From the NCBI RefSeq assembly GCF_047345145.1, contig NZ_JBLFER010000002.1, forward strand, positions 868,001-932,000: a stretch of DNA of 64,000 nt, read 5' to 3'. Both the position numbers and the translations under genes were made by a program. This document shows positions 45,898-56,147 of this stretch, piece by piece; the first letter of the stretch is position 1, and each line of letters opens with the position of its first letter. Under the pieces are notes generated by a model. That model saw only the letters and a program-made list of their open reading frames with translations. It had not been told where the DNA came from and searched no databases. Source of the DNA: Maribacter_C sp047345145. GTDB taxonomy: Bacteria; Bacteroidota; Bacteroidia; Flavobacteriales; Flavobacteriaceae.

Positions 45898-46575
45898 TTA
45901 TGATTCTGATACTTGGTCAATTTCCTCTATTTCGAAACACTTCCCCTTGGCAATATTCTTTTCAATTTCTTCTAATAAATAGATTGACAAATTAGGGCGA
46001 CTTTCCACCGCCTTGTCCTCGAAGATTTGAATCATATAAACACCTTCCTCCCATTCTCCTGATTCATTAATTTCCCTATCTACCCAAATCACAATATTTC
46101 CAAATGAATTTAGACATTTTCCGAAAAATGTACTAGACTCATATACAAGGGTATTATCATCATAGGAGAATACCTTTCCTGGATGGTCAAACCTGTCATT
46201 ATAGTTAACATTATTTTTATTACTGAGCTTCTCCGGATATGCCGGTAATAAATAAATTGAGGTGTTTTCGTCACATTTCTCGCAAGATTTGCCAGATACT
46301 AAGTACCAAGTGTTATTTGGTAAAACTATCTTTCCGATAAGCCTTTTATTGAAAATCCCAAGTGTGTCAACAATATTTAAAGTTGTGTCTATAGTTTTAT
46401 TGGTATAAATGTTTTTATTTGAAATTGTATCTCCGTGTTGTGAATGTGTTTTTTCGTTAATATTTAGGTCACTTTTTTTGTTTTGCGAAACTTCCGTTTC
46501 GGAACTTTCCTTTACTACCTTGCCATAACCGCAAGAACTCAATAAAAAAATGGTGATAATTAATTTGAATATCAT
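45898..46575 (-). CDS. Lipoprotein, candidate immunity protein of RHS cassette 3
   Basis: The protein has 225 residues when started at the ATG at 46575, where a proper SPII signal begins (MIFKLIITIFLLSSC, Cys15). An upstream ATG at 46635 would overlap RHS B3 by 53 bp and bury the signal. A Ser/Lys/Glu-rich linker (about 20-60) is followed by a beta-rich domain with the pair CEKCDENTSIYLLP and a C-terminal WEEGVYMIQIFEDKAVE. No family is recognised. It begins 7 bp after the toxin stop. A lipid-anchored periplasmic location is where protection from a peptidoglycan-cutting M15 tip would be needed; that is inference. Confidence 0.72.
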   Translation of the reverse strand: MIFKLIITIFLLSSCGYGKVVKESSETEVSQNKKSDLNINEKTHSQHGDTISNKNIYTNKTIDTTLNIVDTLGIFNKRLIGKIVLPNNTWYLVSGKSCEKCDENTSIYLLPAYPEKLSNKNNVNYNDRFDHPGKVFSYDDNTLVYESSTFFGKCLNSFGNIVIWVDREINESGEWEEGVYMIQIFEDKAVESRPNLSIYLLEEIEKNIAKGKCFEIEEIDQVSES

Positions 46576-46582
46576 TTTCAAA

Positions 46583-49500
46583 TTATTGAATTTTTCTGTT
46601 TGATTTCCAACCTGCATAAGTATTCCTTTTTCCATTATGACCCGTATACCTTAATCTTGTTGTTCCACTTCTTTTCCTGGGCTTGTTATCAACATGAACA
46701 TGAGGCCCTAACTTCTGATCATTTGTTACCGTAGTAGTTATGGTATTTTGACTTATTCCATTCTCTGTTACCTTAATGCCATGAGTGTCAACTTCATCGG
46801 TATGAGTTCCAAAACCACTTGTATCACCTCTTTCTGGATAGTAAATTACGGTGGAGAACAAACCAGAGTCAGCTGCTGTAATAGCTGCGTCTTTTTGCGA
46901 AAGCCCAGAAATATTTATGTCAGCAGCATCTCCTGCAATATGTCTACTGCCAGTTGAACCCCCAACTCTTCTATTTTTTTTAGTGCTTCTATCTCCGCTA
47001 TTTACACTTACAACGGCATTTTCTGCACCATCAACATTATTTCTTGTATAAATAGCAAGTCCAACAAGTTCGGTTTTCGTTTCCTCAGAACTAATGGTCT
47101 TTCCATTTGTATCCACCAAATCTGATTCTACTCCTAGATCTGTGGTTTTCACATTTAAACTTGCGGTGCCATCTTCATTTGTAGTAACTGATGATTCAAC
47201 TTGATAAACTTTATCATCATCAACACCATCTTCGTATTGCAAATTCCCGTCTTTATCAAAGTATTTACCGAACATGCCATCGGGGTCAACATAAATAATT
47301 GGATTATCCCAAGTATAATTATATGGGCTGAACCTTCTCATCTGTTCTGCCAATGGATCAAGGTTCATCCATCTACCCAAACTTGGATTATAGTTCCTTG
47401 CTCCAAAATCTAGCCAATCCAAAGAACTTGCATTTATATTATCTTCCTGTTCCTCTTTACTCCCAAAACCATATTTATGATTCCTTCCATTCTGACCTGA
47501 GTTGTAGCCTTTATGTTTAAGCCCAAAAGGATAATAGTTGTTCTCTTCTTGTATCTCTAGGTTCATGTTCGATGCCGTACCAACATTTTTGAAGGACAGT
47601 CGAATATTGCCAATGTGATCCTTACATTGATAAATATAAATATAACTTCCGTTATTGGGTTCTACGTATCCTTCAGGATGGTTGAAAAACTTTAATTGCA
47701 CCCCAGAACCACTGTCCTCGTAAATATAATTGCCCGCATAATCGGTTACTGAACCTGTACTTAAGGTTTTTTTCTGTTTTACTCCTGTGGCATCGTAAAC
47801 ATAGGCGATGGTTCCTCCCGAGATACTTACCTGTTCGGGTAGGTTCAGATGATTGTAGGTAATCCCTTGGGCCGGTATTCCTTTATTCAAGTCTTGGATC
47901 ATGTTGCCATTGGCATCATAATCATAATCATTGCCAATCTTGTTACCATCCTTAAACCCTTGGTCGGCCAAGACTCCAGTCTGCGCATCGGTAACCGATA
48001 ATAGTTTGTTGCCAGGTCCGTAAGCATAGTCTAAGTTATCGATTATGCCATAAGCGGTCGATGTGGGCGATACACCATCGTTTCCAGTACGGTTCAGGCC
48101 GTCGATGTTGCCGTTTTTGTCGTAGGTGATTCCCGAAAGGCTATAATTACCCAGATTATCCGTTGCCGTTTCGATACGGTTGAGTGCATCATAAGTATAG
48201 TCATAGGTTCTGATACTGGTATCGTTATTCAGGGTTTTCCATTGCGTCAGGGCTATATTGCCGTTGAACAATGGGTTTGCACCTTCATTATAACCGATCC
48301 TGAAATTGAACAGGTCATCGCCAGGGTTATTGACATCGTTGATGGCAGTGAGCCAGTTACGAACATTATAATCATAATTTACTGTTTGTAAGCCTACCGA
48401 ATTCAGAACATCAGTCGCATCGGCATCACCTCCCACTTTCTTGTTGTCCAATCGGCCTAGTTCGTCATAGGAATTGAGGGCGATTAATTCAGCTTCACCA
48501 GAGTCACCACCTGTAGCATTGGGGTCGATTCGCAAAACTACATTGGGTACAATAGTTGCGTTAGGCCTAACCACCATACTATTGGTAGCGATACGATCTG
48601 TATTAATGTACCCTGAGACGATTATGTCAGCATCTATACCATTACCACCAGCTTCACAAGAATCACTCAAGGTCTGATCACCCACGCATTGGGTTTGTGC
48701 CAAGAGCCTGCCTACATGGTCATATATAAAATTATCGATGGTGACTACAGTATCTCCGTTACGGGTATGTTCGGTGCGGCTCTTGAGGGTTCGGCCGACA
48801 AAATCGATTCTCATCCGGGTCACGTCCAGGGTACCCAGATAATCGTTTTTGGAAACCGCGTATATCGGCCTCCCCTTATCTTCGTATTGGGTAACTGAAG
48901 TAATCCAGTCATTGGTTTCCAGTACCTTGACCTTGCTACCAGTTGCTAGTCCTCTCACATTGGTGCTAACAGCCCTGTTAAAGATATTGCCAACTATCAA
49001 ATCGATGCCATTTCGGTCAAAGTTGTAGTCGTCATAATAGTTGATCGTTAATATCTCTGTTAATGAACCAATTGGGTAGGCGCCATTGTTGTAGTAAATG
49101 TCCGTTCCACCAAAATTGTCCAATCCTCCTTTAACGACCCATAGGTCCCCAGTCAAGTCGTCGACCACTGTTTGAATAGCTTCCCTTGAACTACTATCGA
49201 CGGCTTTACCTGTATAGGCGACCCGACCGAAGGCATCGTATTTGGTAAAGAGCCATTCACCGTCAAGACGTTGATTGGCATCTTGGGTCATAATGGGTTG
49301 GTCGAGCTTGTTGTAAATAATATATTCCTTTCCTTTTCCGGGAATCCTTTTCTCAACCATTCTGTTGCGATGGTCGTAAACATATTGATAGGCCAATTCT
49401 ATCAAATTTGTATTGATTTCCGCCAAAGTGGCCGAGGAGGCATTCATTTTTGGCGATAATACGAAGGAGAGGTTTCCAAAATTATCATAAACATATTGGG

Positions 49501-52231
49501 TATCATACGGCTGATTATTTGCATATGTTCTTTTTAAGATTACCTGACCCGACTTATTAGTGTATTCTTCAGTAGTATGATTTTTACCTGAACTGTGGTT
49601 CTCGTCTTTTGTAACGGATTTATACAATTCGCCAGCTGAGTAGAATTCAATAGGATTATTTTGTTCATCTTTTTCAAAATCTAAAGTTGGCGAATAGGTG
49701 TTTTGTGAAAGTATGGTGGTGACAATAAACCTGCGAACATTGTCTAAAGCTGAATTAGTTGGATTTTGGGAATCATGCGTATTGCCTAAATATTCAAACT
49801 CGATTTCATGCCCTGCATCCATGGCCCAATCTGCTCCTGGAGCCGCCTGTCTTAAAACTCGATTCAAGGCAGATTTATCGAATTTTTTCTCTGAATACGG
49901 ATTTAAGGTGTTTTGATATTTCAAGACATCGTAATGGTCTTCTGTCAATGTAAGAGCATCTGAACGATAACTACCCTGTGTATCCGTGTCGGTTGTTGCA
50001 TAGGGTAGGTATTCTTTTACCATTCGCCCAAAACCATCATACTCCATGTGAGTTATTATGTCATTGTTGTTTGGAGTTTGATCAATTCCAATTTGTTGAA
50101 TCGGTCTTCCAAGACCATCGAAATAAGTGACTTCTTGTATGACCGCGTTGGACGCTGTAAACGAATTGAAATTCAGGTTTTGATTAGTGCCTTCCGCTAA
50201 CATTTCGGCAGCACTTTTTTGGTAGTTTCTGGAGTAAACGTAGTTGCTTCCGGTAATTTGTAAAGTGAAATTTCCAGGTTGTGGAAAACAAGGGTCTGCA
50301 ATACCCGAACAATAATTGGTAGGATCATTAACGGTCGGACATAGGTCGTCGTTGTTGTCTATATAATCGCCCACGGGTTGATCGCATTGTTCTATTGGGG
50401 TACTGTTGGGGTCGCCTAAACCATCCATATCAAAATCTTCATACCATCTGGTAAGTATAATTTCCGGATCGTCATCATCGCAGTCGTCAGAGCCTATTAT
50501 TTGGTCTCCAGTAACATAAAGAACTGGGTCAGGATTTGTACAACCTTGCATTTCACCTGCGGAATAACCATCCCGATCTTTGTCGAGATAGAAAGTTATT
50601 TGAGCACTTACATTGACTGTAAAAGTATTTTCATTTGTCTCACATGTATTATCGGCTTGAGCCGTGATGATTGCCTGGCCACTAAAATTTTCATCCCATT
50701 GTACTTCACCTGTGCTATTATCGATTGTTGTCGTATACAGAGGAGAGGTTGAAGTGATTGACCAAGAGAACGTAACCGAAGGGAAAACATTTGCATTGGT
50801 TAGAGTGGCATCATAATCTGTTGGTCCATCACCCATGCATAAAGTTGCCTGTCCCGTTACCGAAACATTGCCAATATTAGGTAAGACGACTAAGGTAATA
50901 GTTTTGGTTGTCTGAATCCCACAGGCATCTTCACCTGTTACCGAATATGTAGTTGATGTTCCCGCTGGAGGGTTTACCTCTTTAACAATGCCTCCTTCTA
51001 AATCGGTGTTTGAACTGTCATTTCTCCATTGAGGGTTCATCATGTCTTGAACAACAAGGTTCACTGATTCTCCAGGGCAAATATTGGTTGGACCAGGGTT
51101 AGCTGTAACAGTTGGTTCAATGGCGGTCTTTGTTGTAATGGTAACTTCATTGGCCATATCAACAAGGCTGCAACCTGTGGCCTCAACTTTATAAGTTCCA
51201 ATTCCGATGCCGGTCCAAACAATTTCCAAACCGTTATTACTTGTTCTCGGTGACCCACTTTCAGTTCCATCCTTAAACAATTGATACGACACGTTTGGTT
51301 GTGCTTGTAATAATGTGATACTTGCTGAGTTATCACCGACGCATAGTTCTGAAACGCTTCCTTCTAAATTATAGGGTATGGGAGCAGGACTTACATCGAT
51401 AGTGATAGGTGTTTTTGGGCTTTCACACCCGTTGACCGTTGCCGAGACTTTAAAAGTTGTATTACTACTTAGATTTCCGGTACCATAGGTTGCACCTTGG
51501 AAACCTAAATAGTTGTCGTTTGCATCATACCATCGATAGGTAGCGCCACTGACATTAGATGCTGTAATTGAAGTTCCTTGACCAGCACATACCGAAGAAT
51601 CAAGAGCGCTCACATTTGGGACTGGGGTAATTTTATTGATGGTGGCTGTTACGGAACCTGTACCGGAGCTCCATTGGTTGGTCGAGGTGTTTCTAGCTCT
51701 CACGTAGTAGGTATAACTACCCGTGTTAGGAACGGTGGCATTATATGTGCTTCCGAACCCTAGATTTGTGACAAACCCATTCGGATTTGTGCCTTGCCAA
51801 TACCAACGGACATTTGTTGGTGGGGTACCGTTTCTACTCAGTTGTACCGTTCCGCATCCTCTGCTGGCAATAGTTGGATTATTAGGATTCGGCGGCGGCG
51901 GATAGCTCGCGGTGACATCAAAAGCTGTTATCTGGATCCCATTCACCGTTGCTTCCAGTGCGGCTTGTACCACAGGCGAGTTGAAGGTAATTGCGGCCAT
52001 ATTGGTATTGAAAGGCGTAATAGTGGCTATGCCGCTCGGTACGGTACTCCAGGATACGGAATTAATTGAGGTGCCTGTAGTTTGTATAAAAAACACACTG
52101 GATTGCCCAACAGTTACATTATGCGAACCTTGTATGCTAAATTGACCTTTTAGCGACATACTTGAACCCAATATCAGGAGCAGTACTAAGAAATTCCATT
52201 TGTTGGAAATTAAATTATATAGTTGAGACAT
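46583..52231 (-). CDS. RHS B protein of cassette 3: Ig-like stalk, calcium motifs, DUF6443, RHS core, M15-type peptidase tip
   Basis: The protein has 1882 residues with a signal peptide (NFLVLLLILGSSMSLKGQ). The N-terminal BIG2/Ig-like and CHU-type Ig domains (about 30-545) contain repeated Cys-bearing strands. Calcium-type motifs DKDRDGYSAGE and DFDMDGLGDPN lie at about 550-640. DUF6443 starts near 665 (YVYSRNYQKS; VTYFDGLGRPIQQIGIDQTP). The RHS core ends with YYPFGLKHKG, DFGARNYNPSLGRWMNLDP and NPIIYVDPDGM (about 1650). The ~230-residue tip shows SRHIAGDAADI (His codon 46942-46940) and a distal HVHVD (46702-46688). This is the zinc-binding set of M15-type D,D/L,D-carboxypeptidases, which cleave peptidoglycan stem peptides. 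Confidence 0.93.
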   Translation of the reverse strand: MSQLYNLISNKWNFLVLLLILGSSMSLKGQFSIQGSHNVTVGQSSVFFIQTTGTSINSVSWSTVPSGIATITPFNTNMAAITFNSPVVQAALEATVNGIQITAFDVTASYPPPPNPNNPTIASRGCGTVQLSRNGTPPTNVRWYWQGTNPNGFVTNLGFGSTYNATVPNTGSYTYYVRARNTSTNQWSSGTGSVTATINKITPVPNVSALDSSVCAGQGTSITASNVSGATYRWYDANDNYLGFQGATYGTGNLSSNTTFKVSATVNGCESPKTPITIDVSPAPIPYNLEGSVSELCVGDNSASITLLQAQPNVSYQLFKDGTESGSPRTSNNGLEIVWTGIGIGTYKVEATGCSLVDMANEVTITTKTAIEPTVTANPGPTNICPGESVNLVVQDMMNPQWRNDSSNTDLEGGIVKEVNPPAGTSTTYSVTGEDACGIQTTKTITLVVLPNIGNVSVTGQATLCMGDGPTDYDATLTNANVFPSVTFSWSITSTSPLYTTTIDNSTGEVQWDENFSGQAIITAQADNTCETNENTFTVNVSAQITFYLDKDRDGYSAGEMQGCTNPDPVLYVTGDQIIGSDDCDDDDPEIILTRWYEDFDMDGLGDPNSTPIEQCDQPVGDYIDNNDDLCPTVNDPTNYCSGIADPCFPQPGNFTLQITGSNYVYSRNYQKSAAEMLAEGTNQNLNFNSFTASNAVIQEVTYFDGLGRPIQQIGIDQTPNNNDIITHMEYDGFGRMVKEYLPYATTDTDTQGSYRSDALTLTEDHYDVLKYQNTLNPYSEKKFDKSALNRVLRQAAPGADWAMDAGHEIEFEYLGNTHDSQNPTNSALDNVRRFIVTTILSQNTYSPTLDFEKDEQNNPIEFYSAGELYKSVTKDENHSSGKNHTTEEYTNKSGQVILKRTYANNQPYDTQYVYDNFGNLSFVLSPKMNASSATLAEINTNLIELAYQYVYDHRNRMVEKRIPGKGKEYIIYNKLDQPIMTQDANQRLDGEWLFTKYDAFGRVAYTGKAVDSSSREAIQTVVDDLTGDLWVVKGGLDNFGGTDIYYNNGAYPIGSLTEILTINYYDDYNFDRNGIDLIVGNIFNRAVSTNVRGLATGSKVKVLETNDWITSVTQYEDKGRPIYAVSKNDYLGTLDVTRMRIDFVGRTLKSRTEHTRNGDTVVTIDNFIYDHVGRLLAQTQCVGDQTLSDSCEAGGNGIDADIIVSGYINTDRIATNSMVVRPNATIVPNVVLRIDPNATGGDSGEAELIALNSYDELGRLDNKKVGGDADATDVLNSVGLQTVNYDYNVRNWLTAINDVNNPGDDLFNFRIGYNEGANPLFNGNIALTQWKTLNNDTSIRTYDYTYDALNRIETATDNLGNYSLSGITYDKNGNIDGLNRTGNDGVSPTSTAYGIIDNLDYAYGPGNKLLSVTDAQTGVLADQGFKDGNKIGNDYDYDANGNMIQDLNKGIPAQGITYNHLNLPEQVSISGGTIAYVYDATGVKQKKTLSTGSVTDYAGNYIYEDSGSGVQLKFFNHPEGYVEPNNGSYIYIYQCKDHIGNIRLSFKNVGTASNMNLEIQEENNYYPFGLKHKGYNSGQNGRNHKYGFGSKEEQEDNINASSLDWLDFGARNYNPSLGRWMNLDPLAEQMRRFSPYNYTWDNPIIYVDPDGMFGKYFDKDGNLQYEDGVDDDKVYQVESSVTTNEDGTASLNVKTTDLGVESDLVDTNGKTISSEETKTELVGLAIYTRNNVDGAENAVVSVNSGDRSTKKNRRVGGSTGSRHIAGDAADINISGLSQKDAAITAADSGLFSTVIYYPERGDTSGFGTHTDEVDTHGIKVTENGISQNTITTTVTNDQKLGPHVHVDNKPRKRSGTTRLRYTGHNGKRNTYAGWKSNRKIQ
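48400..48720. repeat. Near-identical RHS-core block, copy 3
   Basis: 48520-48700 matches RHS B1 24480-24660. 48400-48520 matches RHS B4 60580-60720 (the ELGRLDNKKVGGDAD variant) rather than B1/B2. Confidence 0.75.
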
Positions 52232-52264
52232 GGTTTTTTGCTTTTGGTTATAACTAGTACAGGG

Positions 52265-55200
52265 TTAATTTTGGATGGAAACATCAACAAATTCATATTC
52301 ATAATCTGTCACCAAATTATCTTCCTGATCTCTTACTTCTTTTAATCTTCTAGTCGCATCATCATAGATATATTTAATGGTATAGTCGCGAGGATCGGTC
52401 ATACTAGTAATGCCAATCAATGGATCATGAGTATAGGTGGTTACCATCGCACCTGAAAGATTTGTGCGTAGCGATGCAGCTTGATTTGCGTTAAGCCCGT
52501 TATTTCCAAGAGTAAACCCACTCCCGAATTCGGCCAATGCCTCTACATCGTCATAGGTAGCATTTTCTATCTTGGCAACAACAAATTGTTCGTTATGCCC
52601 CCAAACAAGCGTTGTGGGTGGACCACCTGCTTTTTTGTATTGTCGAATTTGTCCATGAGGCCCATATTCTTGATATTCTATACGCGTTTCTAAAGTGTTT
52701 GAGGCATTGAGCGTTCCTTTGATAAAGTCTACTGAATTCGGTTGAACAATGTCGAAGGTTGTGGCGTCTTTTTTAAAGTTGATCACTTGAGTCGATAACA
52801 TTTCACTTTGCCTGAAGGATTCTGTTCTAACCGGTGAGGCTATCCTATTTTCATTTACTAATGTGGTCATTTCCGCTTGTGTATCCACCTCGGTATCATA
52901 GGGATAGAACTGCCTTGTCAAAAGTTCATCACCGCGACTATCGATGACCTTACTTTCAGTAACATGATGCGTATCTGGGTTGTAGGTCGTCATCTGCGTT
53001 GTAGAAATGTTCTCATCTCTATAGTCAACAATGGTGCTAGTATTCAATACAGATTTTAAGGAGTACGAAATTGGTTGTCGATAAACAACATAAGAAGAAT
53101 CATCTGAACCGAATGGAATACCACCACAACCAGTGTCGTTTGATATTAAATAGATATGCATAAAGGTTGCAAAATAAGTGTCATCCGGATTTGCAATCAA
53201 GTTCGCATAACTATTTTCTGTACTTCTTACCAGATTATTATTGGTGTCGAAAATATTTTCAAATTCTACGTTCCCATTTTCATAACCACTATTGATTCTT
53301 GAGTCCATTCCTAGGAGATAGGTGTTGGTAATACGCGCAGTGTAATCGTCTGGTCTTGTACATGCTCCGTTTCGATAATCCCGAGCAAAACTGTCTACAT
53401 AGTATTCATTATTTCTATTAGTAAATGTTCTTTCTATTCTTCCGATATCATTGAAACTTTCATCTACGGATTTCTCAGTAGTATAGGTGTATCCGACGTG
53501 CGAACCTTGTGCAGCCGGGTTCGTTCGCAATGGACTTGAAGAAGAAAGTTGTAATGGCGAGGTTCCCCAGCCTAAAGGATTGTACGAATGAAATCCATAG
53601 GCTTTAGAGAAATAAATGAGATCATCCATTAGTATTCCAGAGGAAGCCACCGCGGTATTGGATGCGTTCGGATTGTTATACTCAAATACCTTCCTTGACA
53701 AAAAGGAATTATCACTTTCGTAATTTGTTATGGATGCCACTCTAGCACCACCAATTTCAAAGGTCTCTGCTGAGGCTCCTAAACTAGTGCCGTTTAGAAA
53801 AGTGACTAAAGTATAAGGCGTACTAACAGGATCAGGGTCAGATTCCTCAATTATTCTTATTGAGGGAGGAGTGTTTACATTTGGCTTTGGCACCGCATTA
53901 CGACCAGCAATGCGGTAAGTGCCCGGACCTATAATTACTGAATTGTCCTTTGTCAATTGTGTTCCACCGGTTTGTGAAACCGGCCAATCCCCGTATCTAT
54001 AAATGACACTTACATCTTCTGAGGTAATCGTATTTTGAATAACCCTAGCTGGTTCATTGATATAATTACCGTCAAAATCGGCATTGGTAATCAATTCCAA
54101 AGTTCCAGAGGCCCGAATCATAGAAGTAGAAGTCACCGTAAAAGTTTGTCCCAGTTGTATGGGTGTTTCCGTATCTATTTGACCCGGGTCAAATTGATTG
54201 TTGAAAAAGTTGTAATTCGAATTTTGAGCCTTTTTAAGATATTGATAATCAAAATGGTAATTCGATTCATCGGTAAGGTTCGTCCATTTATATCGATCTA
54301 CTCCAACAAAGGAAAAATCACTAGTTACAATATAGGGTTGCGGCGCCGTAATAACTGCCTCATGAGGTTCATAGCAAAGAAATGTATATCCACCTGTTGG
54401 ATAAACGATTCTATTAAGTAGCCCAAATTTGCCATATCCGAAATCTGGCCCTTTATCAGCCCCAGCATCATAGTTTATATAGGATTGACCAATATGTGTA
54501 AGTCCGTTAATGGATATTTCTGATGTAATAAACCTACCAATTCTCGGCACGTTTTTGGTATTGCCAGATCCATTGTAATAGCCCCAAAAGTCAGAATCAA
54601 AGGTGTCCTTTGCAGGTAGCTCGTTCGGTTGCTCATAATCAAAGAGATAGTTCTGGTCATTAACACTAACCTGATCTAACTTAAGTCGAATATACTTTTC
54701 TTTGTCAATAGTATTTTGATCATCTGCATTAAAATACGAATAGGTGAAATCAGCATTTAGAACCGTATTGTTGCTTGAGTTTACGACTTCTATTCTGTCA
54801 AGTTTCTGACTAAAACGATTAATGTAACCAGCGCTAGGAACACAATTTACGTCTCCTTGACATGTGGAGTATAGTCCGGAAGAGGTGCTAAAAACAAAAT
54901 TGCTTGCACCTATGGTGTTTTGAAAAGTAAAACCAGATAAAAGATCGTCCCTTCCAGAGAGTACGAAATTAACCTCACCAAAATCTCCATAAATTCGATT
55001 TAAATAATTATTCTCTACAATAGTTGTAGAAGCAGAGTAAATTTCACCTTCGATTCCTGGGGCAGTAGTATCTTCACCATTCGAATTGACAAAGGTGACA
55101 TTATTGGCATCAACGACCCTTACGGTACCGGAGTAACTTGGGAAGGTAAAATAAGCTCCAGCGGTATAGTCAAAATTCAAAACACGCTGGTTCGGAGAGG

Positions 55201-56038
55201 TAATTTTGTCTAAGTACCATGAGGTAATTAGACTTTCATTGGCCTTATTCACATCTCCTAGAATATTGGTAAGGGCAACGGCCTTATCTCCAGACCCAGG
55301 TCCATCAGTAAAAAAGGTAGTGCTGTAATCTTTAGTAAGAAATTCATATATAAAACCTCTTTCGTCAATTATGGTAAAGGTTTCATTATTTAGGTCAAAT
55401 TCAATTTGAACATTATTATTGTCAAATACATGAGCTTCAATGATTGAGCTAGGGCCTTTTTTCTTTAATCGAAACTTATAGCTCATCCCAAATAGATTCA
55501 CATCGAAAATATCAGGTTGCATGTCTATTTGTTGGGATGGTCCTGCATCTGGCTGAAAACTTGCATGGATATCTAAAATGTCATCGTAAGCAATATTTGG
55601 ATTGCCTCCCGTACCAATGTTAGGGTTTACTTCATAATTGGTATAGACATAGCCTAGACCAAATCTTAGGTCATCAAGTGCGTTAACCTGTCTTGAAATA
55701 CCAAAATTCGTAGATAAGGACCAATTTAAACCGACCCAACTAGCCTCGGCCATTGTTTTTACCCCACCACTATCATAACTTAATTGTATTGGAATCTGTA
55801 ATCCTTCGAAATTAAGATTGTAAATAGGCACCGAAATATTTGCTTTTCCATTGTAAGGGTTGGCGGCAATATCACCATATTGTCCTAAACTAGAAGCCTC
55901 AGGACTTTTGGGTATATTTTCGGTAACGGAGAAGGCATCATGATCTAGTTCTTGCGCAACTATGCTTGTCATGCACAGGATTGCTAAAACGGATAAAATG
56001 ACTGCCTTAGTTTGATTCAAATATTCCTGTTTTTTCAT
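52265..56038 (-). CDS. RHS A protein of cassette 3
   Basis: The protein has 1257 residues, the shortest A protein. The signal peptide (AVILSVLAILCMTSIVAQ) follows a nine-residue polar start. The SpvB-like module contains KSPEASSLGQYGDIAANPYNG, IQLSYDSGGVKTMAEAS and WVGLNWSLSTNFGISRQV. The shell then runs to YD elements near the C-terminus (DPLIGITSMTDPRDYTIKYIYDDATRRLKEVRD), after which the protein ends within about 20 residues. Unlike A1 (PKD domains) and A2 (anchor-like domains) it has no C-terminal extension, so it may show the minimal A architecture. B3 starts 33 bp downstream. Confidence 0.9.
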   Translation of the reverse strand: MKKQEYLNQTKAVILSVLAILCMTSIVAQELDHDAFSVTENIPKSPEASSLGQYGDIAANPYNGKANISVPIYNLNFEGLQIPIQLSYDSGGVKTMAEASWVGLNWSLSTNFGISRQVNALDDLRFGLGYVYTNYEVNPNIGTGGNPNIAYDDILDIHASFQPDAGPSQQIDMQPDIFDVNLFGMSYKFRLKKKGPSSIIEAHVFDNNNVQIEFDLNNETFTIIDERGFIYEFLTKDYSTTFFTDGPGSGDKAVALTNILGDVNKANESLITSWYLDKITSPNQRVLNFDYTAGAYFTFPSYSGTVRVVDANNVTFVNSNGEDTTAPGIEGEIYSASTTIVENNYLNRIYGDFGEVNFVLSGRDDLLSGFTFQNTIGASNFVFSTSSGLYSTCQGDVNCVPSAGYINRFSQKLDRIEVVNSSNNTVLNADFTYSYFNADDQNTIDKEKYIRLKLDQVSVNDQNYLFDYEQPNELPAKDTFDSDFWGYYNGSGNTKNVPRIGRFITSEISINGLTHIGQSYINYDAGADKGPDFGYGKFGLLNRIVYPTGGYTFLCYEPHEAVITAPQPYIVTSDFSFVGVDRYKWTNLTDESNYHFDYQYLKKAQNSNYNFFNNQFDPGQIDTETPIQLGQTFTVTSTSMIRASGTLELITNADFDGNYINEPARVIQNTITSEDVSVIYRYGDWPVSQTGGTQLTKDNSVIIGPGTYRIAGRNAVPKPNVNTPPSIRIIEESDPDPVSTPYTLVTFLNGTSLGASAETFEIGGARVASITNYESDNSFLSRKVFEYNNPNASNTAVASSGILMDDLIYFSKAYGFHSYNPLGWGTSPLQLSSSSPLRTNPAAQGSHVGYTYTTEKSVDESFNDIGRIERTFTNRNNEYYVDSFARDYRNGACTRPDDYTARITNTYLLGMDSRINSGYENGNVEFENIFDTNNNLVRSTENSYANLIANPDDTYFATFMHIYLISNDTGCGGIPFGSDDSSYVVYRQPISYSLKSVLNTSTIVDYRDENISTTQMTTYNPDTHHVTESKVIDSRGDELLTRQFYPYDTEVDTQAEMTTLVNENRIASPVRTESFRQSEMLSTQVINFKKDATTFDIVQPNSVDFIKGTLNASNTLETRIEYQEYGPHGQIRQYKKAGGPPTTLVWGHNEQFVVAKIENATYDDVEALAEFGSGFTLGNNGLNANQAASLRTNLSGAMVTTYTHDPLIGITSMTDPRDYTIKYIYDDATRRLKEVRDQEDNLVTDYEYEFVDVSIQN

Positions 56039-56147
56039 TCTAGTCTATTTTTTGAGTAAATACTTGGATGAGCAAGCTTTTTTAGGAATGCTTTCAAAGA
56101 AATGATACTACACCTACTTTACTGGAGTTATATCTTTTGTGAATTTC

